Positions 34,998 through 45,350 of a stretch of DNA of 64,000 nucleotides are shown in pieces; positions within the stretch are counted from its first letter, which is position 1, and every line of letters begins with the position of its first letter. The position numbers were made by a program, and so were the translations under genes. The stretch covers positions 1 to 64,000 of the forward strand of contig CAMYNW010000019.1 of assembly GCA_947259885.1 (NCBI GenBank), given 5' to 3'. Under the pieces are notes generated by a model. It had not been told where the DNA came from. It did not search any database and worked only from the letters and a program-made list of their open reading frames with translations. Source of the stretch: an uncultured Gammaproteobacteria bacterium (GTDB taxonomy: Bacteria; Pseudomonadota; Gammaproteobacteria; Arenicellales; Poriferihabitantaceae).

Positions 34998-35891
34998 TTG
35001 AGTCCATTTGAAGCGATCTGGAAACGCTATCGCGAGCGCACTGAAACTGCGCTCGAATCGCGATTGCCATCGGCGGATGACTGTCCCCGTCGACTGCACC
35101 AGGCTTTGAGATACGCCTGTCTTGGCCCTGGCAAACGACTGCGGGCAATGTTGGTATACGTCTCGGGTGAGCTGTGCGGCGCGGACCTGTCACAGCTTGA
35201 TGTGCCTGCAACTGCGGTTGAACTGATCCACGCGTTTTCACTGGTACACGATGATCTACCGGCAATGGATGACGATGATCTAAGGCGGGGTCAGCCGACT
35301 TGTCATAAAGCATTTGATGAGGCGACCGCGGTTTTGGCAGGAGACGCAGCGCATACGCTCGCATTTGAATTGCTATCAGCGGATCCGGCATTGAAAGTAC
35401 CTGCCGAGCAGCGAATCAAGATGATCAATGAATTGGCGAAGGCCACCGGTGCTGCGGGTATGGCCGGCGGGCAGTCGCTCGATATGCAGGCAACAAATCA
35501 GCTGGTGGACTACGAGCAGCTCTACACAATACATCGCATGAAAACTGCTGCATTGATCCAGGCGAGCTGTCAGCTCGGCGGTCTAACGGCTGTTTCGGTC
35601 TCCAGTCAGCAGCTTGAGGAACTGGAGCGCTATGGGTCCGCTCTGGGCCTGTCATTCCAGATCGTGGATGACATACTGGACGTGACGGCAGATAGTGAAA
35701 CACTTGGGAAAGCAAGCGGCGCCGATGAAAAAATGCAGAAAGCTACGTTTGTCTCAATATTAGGCATGGAGCAGGCTAAGCGGGAGCTCGACAATCTATA
35801 TCAACAGACGCTCGAATCCGCAAGCATATTGGGGGATAATTCGGGTATGTTCCGACAGCTGGCGGATTTTGTCGTCAACAGGCGCTACTAA
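34998..35891 (+). CDS. ispA: Farnesyl diphosphate synthase (297 aa)
   Basis: Condenses isopentenyl and dimethylallyl/geranyl diphosphate to farnesyl diphosphate. First Asp-rich motif H-D-D-L-P-A-M-D (about residues 83-91) followed by D-D-D-L-R-R-G, second [14 protein letters not shown] binds diphosphate. TTG 34998 is the likely start. Its TAA overlaps the dxs ATG by one base. Confidence 0.94.
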   Translation: MSPFEAIWKRYRERTETALESRLPSADDCPRRLHQALRYACLGPGKRLRAMLVYVSGELCGADLSQLDVPATAVELIHAFSLVHDDLPAMDDDDLRRGQPTCHKAFDEATAVLAGDAAHTLAFELLSADPALKVPAEQRIKMINELAKATGAAGMAGGQSLDMQATNQLVDYEQLYTIHRMKTAALIQASCQLGGLTAVSVSSQQLEELERYGSALGLSFQIVDDILDVTADSETLGKASGADEKMQKATFVSILGMEQAKRELDNLYQQTLESASILGDNSGMFRQLADFVVNRRY

Positions 35892-37789
35892 TGTCAGAAG
35901 AAAAATTTCCCTTACTCTATTCGATAGATAATCCTCGGCAGCTTAAATTGCTGCAGCAGGAACAGTTGCCTCAGCTAGCTGAGGAGCTGCGACAGTACCT
36001 GATCGAAGTCACCTCAAAAACTGGCGGCCATCTTGCTCCGGGGCTGGGTACTATTGAGTTGACAATCGCTTTGCACTACGTGTTGGATACTCCACGAGAC
36101 AAGCTAGTCTGGGATATCGGGCACCAGGCCTATCCGCATAAAATACTGACTGATCGACGTGGGCGTTTTTCCACAATCCGACAGGCTGGTGGCTTGTCGG
36201 GATTTTTGAAGCGCAGTGAAAGTGAATACGACACTTTTGGAGCTGGCCATGCCAGTACTTCGATCAGCGCGGCACTTGGCATGGCGGTGGCCAGCGGGCT
36301 GCGTAAAATTGATAATGAGGTCGTAGCAATCATTGGTGATGGTGCGCTAACCGGCGGTATGGCCTTCGAGGCCCTTAATAATGCTGGTGACCTGGACGCT
36401 AATTTGTTGGTGATTTTGAACGACAATGAGATGTCAATCTCACAGAATGTGGGGGCGATATCAAATTACCTGGCGCGGATTCTTTCTGGACATGCTTATA
36501 CCTCGGTAAGGGAGGGCAGCAAGACGGTCCTCGGTACATTGCCACCCCAGCTTTCCAACTATGCAAGACGTTGGGAAGAGCATATGAAGGGGATGGTGAT
36601 GCCAAGTACCCTATTTGAAGAACTGGGTTTTTATTACATAGGTCCCGTTGACGGGCATGATCTGCCGACGTTGATCAAGACGCTTAAAAATATGCACGAC
36701 CTCAAGGGTCCTCGCTTTCTCCACGTCATGACCCAGAAAGGAAAGGGATTCGAACCTGCGGAAGGTGATCCCTGCGTGTTTCATGGCGTCTCCCCGTTTA
36801 ATCCGGACACAGGAAAACTCGAGACAAAGAAAACCAAGAGCAGGACCTATACCAATGTATTCAGTGATTGGTTGTGCGACATGGCTGCCAAGGATGATCG
36901 ACTGGTAGGAATAACTCCGGCGATGCGTGAAGGTTCCGGACTGGTGGAGTTTTCGAAATTGTATCCAGATAGATACTTCGACGTCGGCATAGCGGAGCAA
37001 CATGCGTTAACTTTCGCCGCCGGTTTGGCCTGCGAGAAGTTGAAACCAGTGGTTGCGATATATTCCACGTTTTTACAGCGTGCGTATGATCAGTTGATTC
37101 ACGATGTGTCGATTCAGGATCTGGATGTTCTACTGGCTATAGATCGAGCGGGACTGGTAGGCGCCGATGGTGCTACGCACGCAGGCACCTATGACTTTTC
37201 CTATTTACGATGCGTACCCAACGCGATAATCATGGCGCCCGCGGATGAGGCCGAGTGCCGGGATATGCTTTACACCGGATACAAATATAACGGGCTTGCA
37301 TCCGTGCGCTATCCAAGAGGCGGTGGCCCGGGTGCCAATGAATCTATCCAGATGAACGAATTGCCAATCGGAATAGCCGAACAGAGACGAATCGGCAAAT
37401 CCATCGCCATACTTGCATTTGGCACAATGGTCGCGCCCTCAATGGAGGTGGGAGAGGCTCTTGATGCTTCGGTTGTGAACATGCGTTTCGTCAAACCACT
37501 GGACGAAAAGTTGATATTGGAGGTCGCGGACGCATATAAATTAATTGTCACGGTCGAAGAGAATGTAGTTGCGGGAGGTGCTGGGTCGGCGGTGAATGAA
37601 GTGCTACTGCATCATAATAAGAGAGTCAATATTCTTAATCTTGGTGTTCCAGACAAGCATCTTGATCATGGCAGCCAGCAACAGCAGCTTGCGGAGTGTG
37701 GTTTGGATGCTGCTGGAATTAAACAAAAAATTGAAGATCGGTATATTGCTCCTGCAGCCACCCGGTCGATAAAGATAGTAAAGAATTGA
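35891..37789 (+). CDS. dxs: 1-Deoxy-D-xylulose-5-phosphate synthase (632 aa)
   Basis: Thiamine-diphosphate enzyme that starts the MEP isoprenoid pathway from pyruvate and glyceraldehyde 3-phosphate. [11 protein letters not shown] near the N-terminus, the ThDP motif [26 protein letters not shown] in the pyrimidine domain, and [13 protein letters not shown]. Normal length. Coupled to ispA by a one-base overlap; folE2 follows 11 bases later. Confidence 0.97.
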   Translation: MSEEKFPLLYSIDNPRQLKLLQQEQLPQLAEELRQYLIEVTSKTGGHLAPGLGTIELTIALHYVLDTPRDKLVWDIGHQAYPHKILTDRRGRFSTIRQAGGLSGFLKRSESEYDTFGAGHASTSISAALGMAVASGLRKIDNEVVAIIGDGALTGGMAFEALNNAGDLDANLLVILNDNEMSISQNVGAISNYLARILSGHAYTSVREGSKTVLGTLPPQLSNYARRWEEHMKGMVMPSTLFEELGFYYIGPVDGHDLPTLIKTLKNMHDLKGPRFLHVMTQKGKGFEPAEGDPCVFHGVSPFNPDTGKLETKKTKSRTYTNVFSDWLCDMAAKDDRLVGITPAMREGSGLVEFSKLYPDRYFDVGIAEQHALTFAAGLACEKLKPVVAIYSTFLQRAYDQLIHDVSIQDLDVLLAIDRAGLVGADGATHAGTYDFSYLRCVPNAIIMAPADEAECRDMLYTGYKYNGLASVRYPRGGGPGANESIQMNELPIGIAEQRRIGKSIAILAFGTMVAPSMEVGEALDASVVNMRFVKPLDEKLILEVADAYKLIVTVEENVVAGGAGSAVNEVLLHHNKRVNILNLGVPDKHLDHGSQQQQLAECGLDAAGIKQKIEDRYIAPAATRSIKIVKN

Positions 37790-37800
37790 GAACAATCTAG

Positions 37801-38607
37801 ATGTCTACCAAACCAGCAATAATTGAAACCGTAGGAATTGAAGACGTTCAGGGCAGTGTCGATACGCGCGACATTGCGATCGATCGTGTCGGTATCAGGT
37901 CCCTGAAGCATCCGGTGGCATTCTCAGATCGAAGTGGTGTTCAGCATACCGTTGCGAAGTTTGATATGTCTGTAGCGCTTTCGCCTTCGCTCAAGGGCAC
38001 TCACATGTCGCGTTTCATTGACATATTGAACAGTCAAAGCAGTGCGATCAGTGTTGACACTTTTAGATCCATCCTTATCAATATGCGTGACCGGCTGGAA
38101 GCTGACAAAGGGATCATCGAAATGGAGTTTCCCTGGTTTGTAAATAAGTCCGCCCCGGTCAGTGGAGTTATGAGTTTGGTGGACTATCAGATCACGCTGA
38201 TCGGTAAGATTGAACAGGATGCGGTGGATACTGTTTTGCGTGTAGTGGTGCCGGTAACCAGTTTATGCCCGTGTTCAAAGAAGATATCTGAATATGGTGC
38301 GCACAATCAGCGGTCTCACGTTACCGTGGAGGTTGCGCTTGATCAAACTGTTCAAGTCGAGGAGATCATCGACATTGTAGAGGGCGAAGCGAGCGCGCAG
38401 CTCTACGGCATGCTTAAAAGAGTGGATGAAAAATATGTCACCGAACAAGCCTACGACAATCCTAAATTCGTAGAAGATATGATCAGAGATGTAGCTGGGT
38501 GTCTGAACGAAGACGACCGCATAGCCTCGTACCGAGTCGTCGTTGAAAACTTTGAGTCAATTCACAATCACTCTGCGTACGCTGAGCTTAGTCACTCAAA
38601 AGATTAA
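37801..38607 (+). CDS. folE2: GTP cyclohydrolase FolE2 (268 aa)
   Basis: Converts GTP to dihydroneopterin triphosphate for folate. This is the type IB enzyme, which uses other metals than FolE; the catalytic Cys is in [11 protein letters not shown], and Q-R-S-H-V-T and D-V-Q-G are family features. In other bacteria folE2 is often a zinc-limitation substitute for folE, but here it sits directly behind dxs in an apparent operon. Confidence 0.94.
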   Translation: MSTKPAIIETVGIEDVQGSVDTRDIAIDRVGIRSLKHPVAFSDRSGVQHTVAKFDMSVALSPSLKGTHMSRFIDILNSQSSAISVDTFRSILINMRDRLEADKGIIEMEFPWFVNKSAPVSGVMSLVDYQITLIGKIEQDAVDTVLRVVVPVTSLCPCSKKISEYGAHNQRSHVTVEVALDQTVQVEEIIDIVEGEASAQLYGMLKRVDEKYVTEQAYDNPKFVEDMIRDVAGCLNEDDRIASYRVVVENFESIHNHSAYAELSHSKD

Positions 38608-38735
38608 CTTTCACTTCGTTTGGTCGGCTGATCATTTGCCTCATAAGATCATTCGACTTATATAACTCATTCAATAACCTGATCTAGCGGATATTCATCC
38701 GGATTGCTCGGTCTGGCAAATCGCGGCGCTTAGAA

Positions 38736-39341
38736 TTATTCCAGTTCGAGTCCGAGTTCGAGTGTAACTACGTCTCCTAGAGCACTATGAATCTCATCGA
38801 TGCTTAGATGATTGCGCTCGTTGAGCACTGCCCAAATACCGCAACTCAACTCGATCACTTCAGGTTGGTCCGCTGACTTCAGTTTGAGTCGCGTAATGAT
38901 TATTCTTTCACTGGCGTCCTGGGTTATCCACCCCCTGAGAGCAGGCCGCAGTGCCTTCGACGCAAGCTGTAAAGGTGCTCCATGCAAACTACCGAAATCA
39001 TAAAAATTAATCGTTTTCACAATTTCAAATTCTCCGGCTATCAACGAAGCCTCGGTATCGATGACCGACGGATTTCGATAGAGGTGGAAATAGCAGTAGG
39101 GCTTCGCCTGCTCGACTTCGGCACTGGGCATGGTTTGACCGAACTGAATATAGATCTTAGAGCCCGTCCGGGCCGAAATCTCCTGGTTTAGTACCACGCG
39201 ATCGCCGCTTTTAATATAGGCAGTTGCCGGTGTCTTAAATGGACCGTAGCTCCATGCACAGACCGTAAACAGGGCGCAGCATGCCGCGGCCGTCAGCGAA
39301 GTTAACTTTAGCGATGTAAACAAATTGGATATATATTTCAT
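38736..39341 (-). CDS. Exported protein of unknown function (201 aa)
   Basis: Signal peptide at residues 1-32 (L-T-S-L-T-A-A-A-C-C-A-L-F-T-V-C-A-W-S). The mature part holds one likely globular domain with F-G-Q-T-M and C-Y-F-H-L-Y segments and an acidic C-terminal end L-E-L-G-L-E-L-E. I recognise no family. ATG 39341 chosen; a TTG at 39353 is in frame. Divergent from the mla operon. Confidence 0.7.
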   Translation of the reverse strand: MKYISNLFTSLKLTSLTAAACCALFTVCAWSYGPFKTPATAYIKSGDRVVLNQEISARTGSKIYIQFGQTMPSAEVEQAKPYCYFHLYRNPSVIDTEASLIAGEFEIVKTINFYDFGSLHGAPLQLASKALRPALRGWITQDASERIIITRLKLKSADQPEVIELSCGIWAVLNERNHLSIDEIHSALGDVVTLELGLELE

Positions 39342-39538
39342 ATCAAAACACAACTCAGTCCATTACTCTTCGGGCCAATTTTACATTAAAAGTTCAAGCA
39401 TTCAGTGGATATTTTGTCATAGAAAACCTTAATCTACACGGTATTTCACATTGAAAAAAAAACCTGATAAATAAGGGGTTCTGATAAAATTCCGCCCCCA
39501 GTTTATATGAAACAGCGCTTCGCGCACATACTCTAAAA

Positions 39539-40366
39539 ATGACCGTTCAGGATCCCACCGGGCAGTTCACCAATCCTATGGTGGAAGTTTCGGACCTTCA
39601 TTTTGCATTCCCCCAGAGATCAATTTATCAAGGCATCAATGTTTTAATCCCTCGCGGAAAGATAACTGTTATTTTAGGTCCAAGCGGTTGCGGCAAGTCG
39701 ACACTTCTCAGTTTTGTAGGAGGCCGGCTGCGTCCACAAAAAGGTAGAGTTGTATTTGATGGTGAGCCGGTTCCGACCCGCAGAGGAGAAGCATTATTTA
39801 CCATGCGTCGCAAGATGGGCATGCTGTTCCAGAGCAGCGCGCTTCTCACGGATCTGTCAGTATTTGAAAACGTGGCTTTTCCGCTCAGGGAGCAAACTGA
39901 TCTACCCGAAGAATTGATCAGAATACTGGTTTTGATGAAACTGGAACTGGTTGGATTGCGTGGCGCCAGGGACCTGATGCCTGCGGAGTTGTCAGGAGGA
40001 ATGGCGCGCCGCGTCGCTCTGGCCCGCGCGATTGTATTGGATCCCGAAATGATCATGTACGATGAACCTTTCGTAGGGCTCGATCCGATTTCCATGGGAG
40101 TTATCGTAAAGCTCATTAGAGAGCTAAATGATGCTCTGGGTTTGACCTCTATTGTAGTGACCCATGACGTGCACGAGGCTTGCGGAATTGCGGACTATAT
40201 TTATCTTTTAGGTGATGGCGTCGTCTCCGGCCACGGAACAACCGAGCAAATGTTGAACAGCGAACAGCCTGAAGTGCGTCAGTTCATGCAGGGGCTGCCG
40301 GATGGACCGGTTAGATATCATTACCCTGCGGAAGATTATCTCGACGATCTAGGGCGCGCAATCTGA
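39539..40366 (+). CDS. mlaF: Phospholipid-transport ABC ATPase MlaF (275 aa)
   Basis: Cytoplasmic ATPase of the Mla system, which keeps outer-membrane lipids asymmetric by moving phospholipids between membranes. Walker [11 protein letters not shown]-loop L-F-Q-S-S-A-L, signature L-S-G-G-M-A-R-R, Walker [13 protein letters not shown]. The C-terminal tail ([10 protein letters not shown]) matches MlaF. First gene of the operon; overlaps mlaE by one base. Confidence 0.96.
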   Translation: MTVQDPTGQFTNPMVEVSDLHFAFPQRSIYQGINVLIPRGKITVILGPSGCGKSTLLSFVGGRLRPQKGRVVFDGEPVPTRRGEALFTMRRKMGMLFQSSALLTDLSVFENVAFPLREQTDLPEELIRILVLMKLELVGLRGARDLMPAELSGGMARRVALARAIVLDPEMIMYDEPFVGLDPISMGVIVKLIRELNDALGLTSIVVTHDVHEACGIADYIYLLGDGVVSGHGTTEQMLNSEQPEVRQFMQGLPDGPVRYHYPAEDYLDDLGRAI

Positions 40367-41145
40367 TGTTATGGCTCCAGCAACTTGGGCAGATTGGCCT
40401 GCGGTTTGTTTCGCGGCTGGGGATGTCGTTGGTGTTTCTGATACACGCGCTCTATGGCGCTGTGCGTTGCCTGCCTCGATTCTCACTGGTGATTCAACAG
40501 CTGTTTTCGATTGGTGTCCTGACGATGCTGATAATCCTGGTTTCTGGCCTGTTTGTGGGTATGGTGCTGGGGCTTCAGGGCTACAATCAGTTGGTTAACT
40601 TCAGCGCCGAATCCAGTCTCGGATTGGTGGTGGCCTTGTTCTTGGTTCGGGAACTCGGTCCGGTACTGTCGGCGTTGTTATTTGCCGGGCGCGCTGGTTC
40701 GGCATTGACCGCCGAGATCGGTTTGATGAAAGCAACCGAGCAACTATCTGCTATGGAAATGATGGCAGTTGATCCCATGAAGAGGGTAATCGGTCCACGG
40801 TTTGTGGCAGGTTTGATTGCGGTACCGCTGCTGGCTGCGATGATGAGTGCGGTCGGTGTACTGGGTGGATATTTGATCGGGCACGGTCAATTTGGCGTGG
40901 ATCCCGGGGTTTACTGGACATCGATGCAAAATGGAGTCGATTTCGTGGACGATATATTGAATGGTGTTATAAAGAGTGTGGTATTTGGATTTATTGTTAC
41001 ATGGGTTGCATTGTTTGAAGGGTATGATGCCATACCGACATCTGAGGGTGTCAGTCGGGCGACAACCAGAACCGTGGTGACCTCGTCTTTGGCAGTACTT
41101 GGTGGGGATTTTATTTTGACAGCATTGATGTTTGGAGGCCTGTAA
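40366..41145 (+). CDS. mlaE: Phospholipid-transport permease MlaE (259 aa)
   Basis: Inner-membrane permease of the Mla complex with about five to six hydrophobic segments. Family pattern [16 protein letters not shown] and [13 protein letters not shown] present. Start overlaps the mlaF stop by one base; two bases separate it from mlaD. Confidence 0.95.
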   Translation: MLWLQQLGQIGLRFVSRLGMSLVFLIHALYGAVRCLPRFSLVIQQLFSIGVLTMLIILVSGLFVGMVLGLQGYNQLVNFSAESSLGLVVALFLVRELGPVLSALLFAGRAGSALTAEIGLMKATEQLSAMEMMAVDPMKRVIGPRFVAGLIAVPLLAAMMSAVGVLGGYLIGHGQFGVDPGVYWTSMQNGVDFVDDILNGVIKSVVFGFIVTWVALFEGYDAIPTSEGVSRATTRTVVTSSLAVLGGDFILTALMFGGL

Positions 41146-41147
41146 GC

Positions 41148-41630
41148 ATGAAGCAGAAAACCATTGAAATCTGGGTCGGGATTTTTATGATGATTGGTAT
41201 CGCCGCATTGATGATGCTCGCATTCAAAGTCAGCGGATCGGCCGGTGGCGGCGGTGATGTATACCGAATCAATGCCAGATTCGAAAATGTTGGTGGCCTC
41301 AATGAAAAAGCACCCGTTATGATTGGTGGTGTGCGCATTGGAAGGGTTGCCGATATCCGTATCGATAAAGAAGACTTCAGCGCCGTGGTGGGCATGGACA
41401 TTGACAGCAAATACGATAACTTGCCTTCAGATACTGGCGCGTCGATCCTGACCTCGGGATTACTCGGAGCACAGTTCGTTGGCCTTGATCCTGGCGCCGA
41501 AGACCTCTATCTTGAAAAAGGGGATGAACTGGAGATCACGCAGTCCGCGATTCAGCTTGAATCATTGATCAGTCAGTTCATGTTCAGTCAAGCCGGAAAA
41601 GGTGATAATAGTGGCGATGACGATAATTAA
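41148..41630 (+). CDS. mlaD: Phospholipid-transport MCE protein MlaD (160 aa)
   Basis: Membrane-anchored MCE protein that forms a hexameric ring carrying lipid between MlaC and MlaFE. One N-terminal membrane segment (about 8-28), then a single MCE domain (about 38-115: Y-R-I-N-A-R-F-E-N-V-G-G-L, G-V-R-I-G-R-V). Ends in an acidic tail. Confidence 0.95.
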   Translation: MKQKTIEIWVGIFMMIGIAALMMLAFKVSGSAGGGGDVYRINARFENVGGLNEKAPVMIGGVRIGRVADIRIDKEDFSAVVGMDIDSKYDNLPSDTGASILTSGLLGAQFVGLDPGAEDLYLEKGDELEITQSAIQLESLISQFMFSQAGKGDNSGDDDN

Positions 41631-41636
41631 CCGCGA

Positions 41637-42290
41637 ATGAGTATCATCATGAAACAGAATAAGTCAAGCATAAAAATACCACAACTAATTGTAATCGTTG
41701 CGTTTTTTTCGTGCATGCTGACAGGATTGCAGGCCCAGGCCAAAATTTCGCCGGAACAGGCGATTGAAGGTGCGGTGCAGGGATTGCTCGATGAGTTCAC
41801 CAAGAGACGTGCCGAACTGGCCGGAGATAAGTCAGCGTTATATGCGATGGTGGACAAGTACACCCGCTCGCACTTTGATTTTGAAAAGATATCAAAACTG
41901 GTTTTAGCAAAGAACTGGAAGCAGGCCACCGACTCACAGCGTAACGCTTTCAGTAATGAGTTCCGGACTCTGTTGATCCGCACCTATGCTACTGCGCTAT
42001 TTCAGTATACCGGGAAGGAGACAATGGAGTTCAAGTCGAGCCAGATCAAAGAGCGTAACGGCATTAAATCGGCGATTGTGGAGACTGAAGTGAACTTGAG
42101 CGAAGGCCCGGGCATTCAGGTAACCTATTCGATGGTCCTGGATAATAGTAACAACTGGAAAGTCTATAACATGACGATTGCCGGGATTAATATGGTGACC
42201 AGCTATCGAAAGACTTACGGTGCTTCCATTCGCAGCCTTGGTCTGGATGGATTGATCGAATCGATGAAGGACGCTAACGCTAGAATCTGA
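41637..42290 (+). CDS. mlaC: Periplasmic phospholipid carrier MlaC (217 aa)
   Basis: Soluble carrier of phospholipid between the outer-membrane MlaA and the inner MlaFEDB. Signal peptide to about residue 37 (V-I-V-A-F-F-S-C-M-L-T-G-L-Q-A-Q-A). The rest is the Tol-Tol/MlaC fold with F-R-T-L-L-I-R-T-Y-A-T-A-L and Y-R-K-T-Y-G. ATG 41637 or, in frame, ATG 41649. mlaA is not in the window. Confidence 0.94.
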   Translation: MSIIMKQNKSSIKIPQLIVIVAFFSCMLTGLQAQAKISPEQAIEGAVQGLLDEFTKRRAELAGDKSALYAMVDKYTRSHFDFEKISKLVLAKNWKQATDSQRNAFSNEFRTLLIRTYATALFQYTGKETMEFKSSQIKERNGIKSAIVETEVNLSEGPGIQVTYSMVLDNSNNWKVYNMTIAGINMVTSYRKTYGASIRSLGLDGLIESMKDANARI

Positions 42291-42292
42291 AA

Positions 42293-42577
42293 ATGGCGGA
42301 AATGTCACGCGTGGGCTCGAATATTTCGCTGCTAGGAAAGTTGACGGTTGATACCGTTAGCGGTTTGTATCACCAGGCGCCCACTCTAGGGAAGGGTGAC
42401 TTTAAGATGAATTTGGCTGGTGTTGAGGAGATGGATAGTGCCGGTCTGGCATTATTGGTACATTGGCAGCAGCAGGCTTTAAAACAGGATTCCCGTTTAC
42501 ACTTGGTTGATGCCCCGGAACAGATTTCCACCATGATCCGGATTTCTAATCTAGAGGCATTGCTGGAACAGGGCTGA
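42293..42577 (+). CDS. mlaB: STAS-domain protein MlaB (94 aa)
   Basis: Cytoplasmic STAS protein needed for MlaFE assembly and activity. One compact STAS fold with M-D-S-A-G-L-A-L-L-V-H-W. Starts two bases after mlaC. The 104-base gap to ibaG holds two alternative hairpins. Confidence 0.9.
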   Translation: MAEMSRVGSNISLLGKLTVDTVSGLYHQAPTLGKGDFKMNLAGVEEMDSAGLALLVHWQQQALKQDSRLHLVDAPEQISTMIRISNLEALLEQG

Positions 42578-42587
42578 ATCAGGTTTT

Positions 42588-42644
42588 ACCCCAAATGGGG
42601 TGAATATCGGCCGGGGGTTGTTTAATCTCCGTTAATCCCCATTT
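42588..42644 (+). promoter_or_regulatory. Two mutually exclusive hairpins between mlaB and ibaG
   Basis: ACCCC/GGGGT (42588-42592 with 42597-42601, loop AAAT) can form a short hairpin. The bases AAATGGGG (42593-42600) can also pair with CCCCATTT (42637-42644), an 8-bp stem that excludes the first. This resembles an attenuator layout. No T-run follows. Confidence 0.3.
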
Positions 42645-42681
42645 CGCCCTGATGGCAAAATTAAATGCATTCTCTTAGTAT

Positions 42682-42915
42682 ATGGTCACTCCCGAGGATA
42701 TTCAGGACTGGATTGCAGTGGGTCTTCCAGGCACCGAAGTTTCAGTTGAGGGCGATGGCGCGCACTTTGAAGCCGTCATCATCAATCCGGATTTTGCAGG
42801 AAAAACGTTGATTCAACGCCATCAGATGGTATACAAAGCGCTTGGCGACAAAATGAACACCGAGATTCACGCCTTGTCGATGAAGACCCTCACACCGCAC
42901 GAACAACAGGATTGA
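42682..42915 (+). CDS. ibaG: BolA-family protein IbaG (77 aa)
   Basis: Small BolA-fold protein linked to iron-sulfur trafficking and acid response. E-V-S-V-E-G-D-G-A-H-F-E-A-V-I and L-I-Q-R-H-Q-M-V-Y-K-A-L-G carry the conserved His and fold features. Follows mlaB, as in E. coli, where murA comes next; here grxD follows instead. Confidence 0.94.
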   Translation: MVTPEDIQDWIAVGLPGTEVSVEGDGAHFEAVIINPDFAGKTLIQRHQMVYKALGDKMNTEIHALSMKTLTPHEQQD

Positions 42916-42964
42916 ACCGGTCAAACTGTTAAACTAGCGATTAAATTAGATAGAGATTCCGATT

Positions 42965-43291
42965 ATGTCTGTTCAAGATCAACTTAAAGAAGTTATTGAG
43001 AATAATGAAATAGTGCTTTTTATGAAAGGTACTCCTGATTTTCCGCAATGTGGCTTTTCCGGGCGCACCACCCAGATTCTGCAAGCCTGCGATGTTCGAT
43101 TTGCTTCGGTGGATGTGCTTGCAGACCAGGATGTTCGAGAAGCTATAAAAGAGTATTCACAATGGCCGACCATCCCACAACTTTATGTTCGCGGGGAGTT
43201 TCTGGGAGGCTGTGACATTATGACTGAAATGTATGAGAGCGGTGAACTGCAGAAGGTGCTAAAGCCAGAGCAAACTGCGGCGGAAGCCTAA
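42965..43291 (+). CDS. grxD: Monothiol glutaredoxin Grx4 (108 aa)
   Basis: Binds a [2Fe-2S] cluster with glutathione and passes it on, often together with BolA proteins. Active site C29-G-F-S and later W-P-T-I-P-Q-L-Y and G-G-C-D-I. Normal length. Placed 49 bases after ibaG and followed by a strong terminator, so it closes the mla operon. Confidence 0.96.
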   Translation: MSVQDQLKEVIENNEIVLFMKGTPDFPQCGFSGRTTQILQACDVRFASVDVLADQDVREAIKEYSQWPTIPQLYVRGEFLGGCDIMTEMYESGELQKVLKPEQTAAEA

Positions 43292-43335
43292 GAATTTGCG
43301 GAGTAAACTGTAATTCAGGGAAATTCGAAAAACCC

Positions 43336-43363
43336 GCTCAGACGTAGGTCTGGGCTGTTTTTT
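43336..43363 (+). terminator. Rho-independent terminator after grxD
   Basis: GCTCAGAC (43336-43343), loop GTAG, GTCTGGGC (43348-43355): an 8-bp stem with one G-T pair, followed by TGTTTTTT. Good for the mla-ibaG-grxD transcript. Confidence 0.88.
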
Positions 43364-43475
43364 ATTTCTTCGTCATCTTGACGAAAGCGCACGGCAACCA
43401 GTCCAGTATCTCAGCACTCTGCCCGTAATCCCATATTGAAGTCCTAGATTGAAACTCAATCCTACGCCACAAATT

Positions 43476-45287
43476 TCATAATCCCACAACACGCGGCAGC
43501 CACAACGTAAGATCCGGCCAGTATGTGATCAGTAGAACCGTGACCAATAGAATGCCAACATAGGGCAGCGTATACCGATAAATTCGCATAAGTGGCTGGT
43601 CGAAACGGTAGGCAGATAAAAACAGGTTTTCACCCATTGGAGGCATCAGGTAACCAAGCTGTGAATTGGCGAGAAAAATTACGCCCATATGTACAGGTTC
43701 AATGCCATAAGCAGCAGCCATTGGTGCAATCAACGGCACGATCACAATTATGGCTGAATAAATATCCATTAGTGCCCCCACTACGATCAATAGAAGGTTG
43801 ATCATTAATAGAAACAACATTGGTGATTCGATAAAAGATCGAATCCAGTCCAGTGCGAGCATTGGAATTTGTGCGATCACCATATAGTTTGTCAGTCCCA
43901 GCGCCATCCCCAGTATTATCATAAATCCTCCGATCATAGTTGCGCTTTCGGCAGCAATACGGGTGCCGTCTCGAAAAAAGCTGAGTTCCCTGAAAACAAT
44001 GCACTCTACAACAATAGCGTAAAACACGGTTAATGCGGCGGCTTCAACAAGCGTGGCAAAGCCACCGAATATACTGATGAGAATTATGAATGGTAAAACG
44101 ATTTCCCATTTAGCTTGCCATAGGGCCACGAGAAGTTCGCGGCCGCTAAATCGTGTACGCTCAGCACCCTCGAACCAACCACGCCAGGCTCCCCACGCCG
44201 CAACGGCAGCGACCAGCACAACACCAGGTAAAATGCCGGCGACAAATAGTTTGTCGAGCGCCACTTCTGCATAGTAAGCGTAGAGAATTACCGGCAGGCT
44301 GGGTGGAAACAATACTCCAATAGAGCCCGACACCGTTACCAGACCTACCGCGGTGGATTCTTTGTAATTGGCTTTCACCATCATAGGTAACAGAAGGCCA
44401 CCCATTGCCAGTATAGTGATACCGGATGCACCGGTTAACGGGGTAAAAAAGGCGAGTACCAGAGTTACGACGATAGCCAAGCCGCCAGGTATCCAACCGA
44501 TCAGAGCCGTGAAGAATTGCAGTAACCGACGGCTTGATCCGCCCTCTGCGAGTATGTAGCCGGCAAAAGTAAAGAGTGGAATCGCAGGAAGCATCGGTGA
44601 GGTGCTCATGCGGTATGCCTCTCCCGGGACGGCAGAAACAGGCGTACCTTCACCGACAAACAATAGAAGCGCTGCTCCCCCGATCGCGGTAAAAATGGGA
44701 ATGCCGAGCGCAGTTCCAATTAACAATAAGACACCGGTGGGTATTAACAGGCTGCTCACTATTTGATCCGGCATCAGCCAGAATATAAGTGGCACTGTAA
44801 TTCCAGCCGCGGCTATCCACTGACCGGTCGTGTGGCCGGAGGCGTGCCGGATCATACGGATAAGAATAATCAAAAAACCGATGGGCATCATCGCGGTGAA
44901 CATCCATACCGGGATTCCAAATGAGATCAGGTCGCCGTACTCACGATCAATCATGGTCAGCTGAATACTGGCGACAAACAGGCAAGCCGTCACACCACAA
45001 GCTAATAATGCGGTAAAAACGCCCACCCGAGATTTCCAGGGTTGTTTCAGAAAACTGGATGTAGACATGGCCAGATTACGATCACTCCGCGCGGCAAGGG
45101 CTGCGCCCAACAGAGTAATCGCCAATACCAGGTGCTGCACAATAGGGATTGAACCGGCGATGCCGCCGCCACCAAAGAATTCCCGGGTTAAAACCTCCAG
45201 TATGGGCATACTCGCCATAACAGTGAGAATCAGAATTGTGACCGTGTTTTCTATTCGGTGAAGTATCGGCAGATCACGCATGTCCAT
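43476..45287 (-). CDS. TRAP transporter permease, fused small and large subunits (603 aa)
   Basis: Sodium-driven solute importer of the inner membrane. Residues about 1-160 form the DctQ-like small subunit (four helices) and about 165-603 the DctM-like large subunit with many helices, including F-F-T-P-L-T-G-A-S-G-I-T-I-L-A-M-G and P-P-S-L-P-V. Third gene of a tatT-dctP-dctQM operon on the minus strand. Substrate unknown. Confidence 0.92.
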   Translation of the reverse strand: MDMRDLPILHRIENTVTILILTVMASMPILEVLTREFFGGGGIAGSIPIVQHLVLAITLLGAALAARSDRNLAMSTSSFLKQPWKSRVGVFTALLACGVTACLFVASIQLTMIDREYGDLISFGIPVWMFTAMMPIGFLIILIRMIRHASGHTTGQWIAAAGITVPLIFWLMPDQIVSSLLIPTGVLLLIGTALGIPIFTAIGGAALLLFVGEGTPVSAVPGEAYRMSTSPMLPAIPLFTFAGYILAEGGSSRRLLQFFTALIGWIPGGLAIVVTLVLAFFTPLTGASGITILAMGGLLLPMMVKANYKESTAVGLVTVSGSIGVLFPPSLPVILYAYYAEVALDKLFVAGILPGVVLVAAVAAWGAWRGWFEGAERTRFSGRELLVALWQAKWEIVLPFIILISIFGGFATLVEAAALTVFYAIVVECIVFRELSFFRDGTRIAAESATMIGGFMIILGMALGLTNYMVIAQIPMLALDWIRSFIESPMLFLLMINLLLIVVGALMDIYSAIIVIVPLIAPMAAAYGIEPVHMGVIFLANSQLGYLMPPMGENLFLSAYRFDQPLMRIYRYTLPYVGILLVTVLLITYWPDLTLWLPRVVGL

Positions 45288-45350
45288 ACGATTTGGCTAG
45301 ATAGTTCTCATGCATAAATCAGAGTGACCACGAGGGCGGAAATTAACGAT

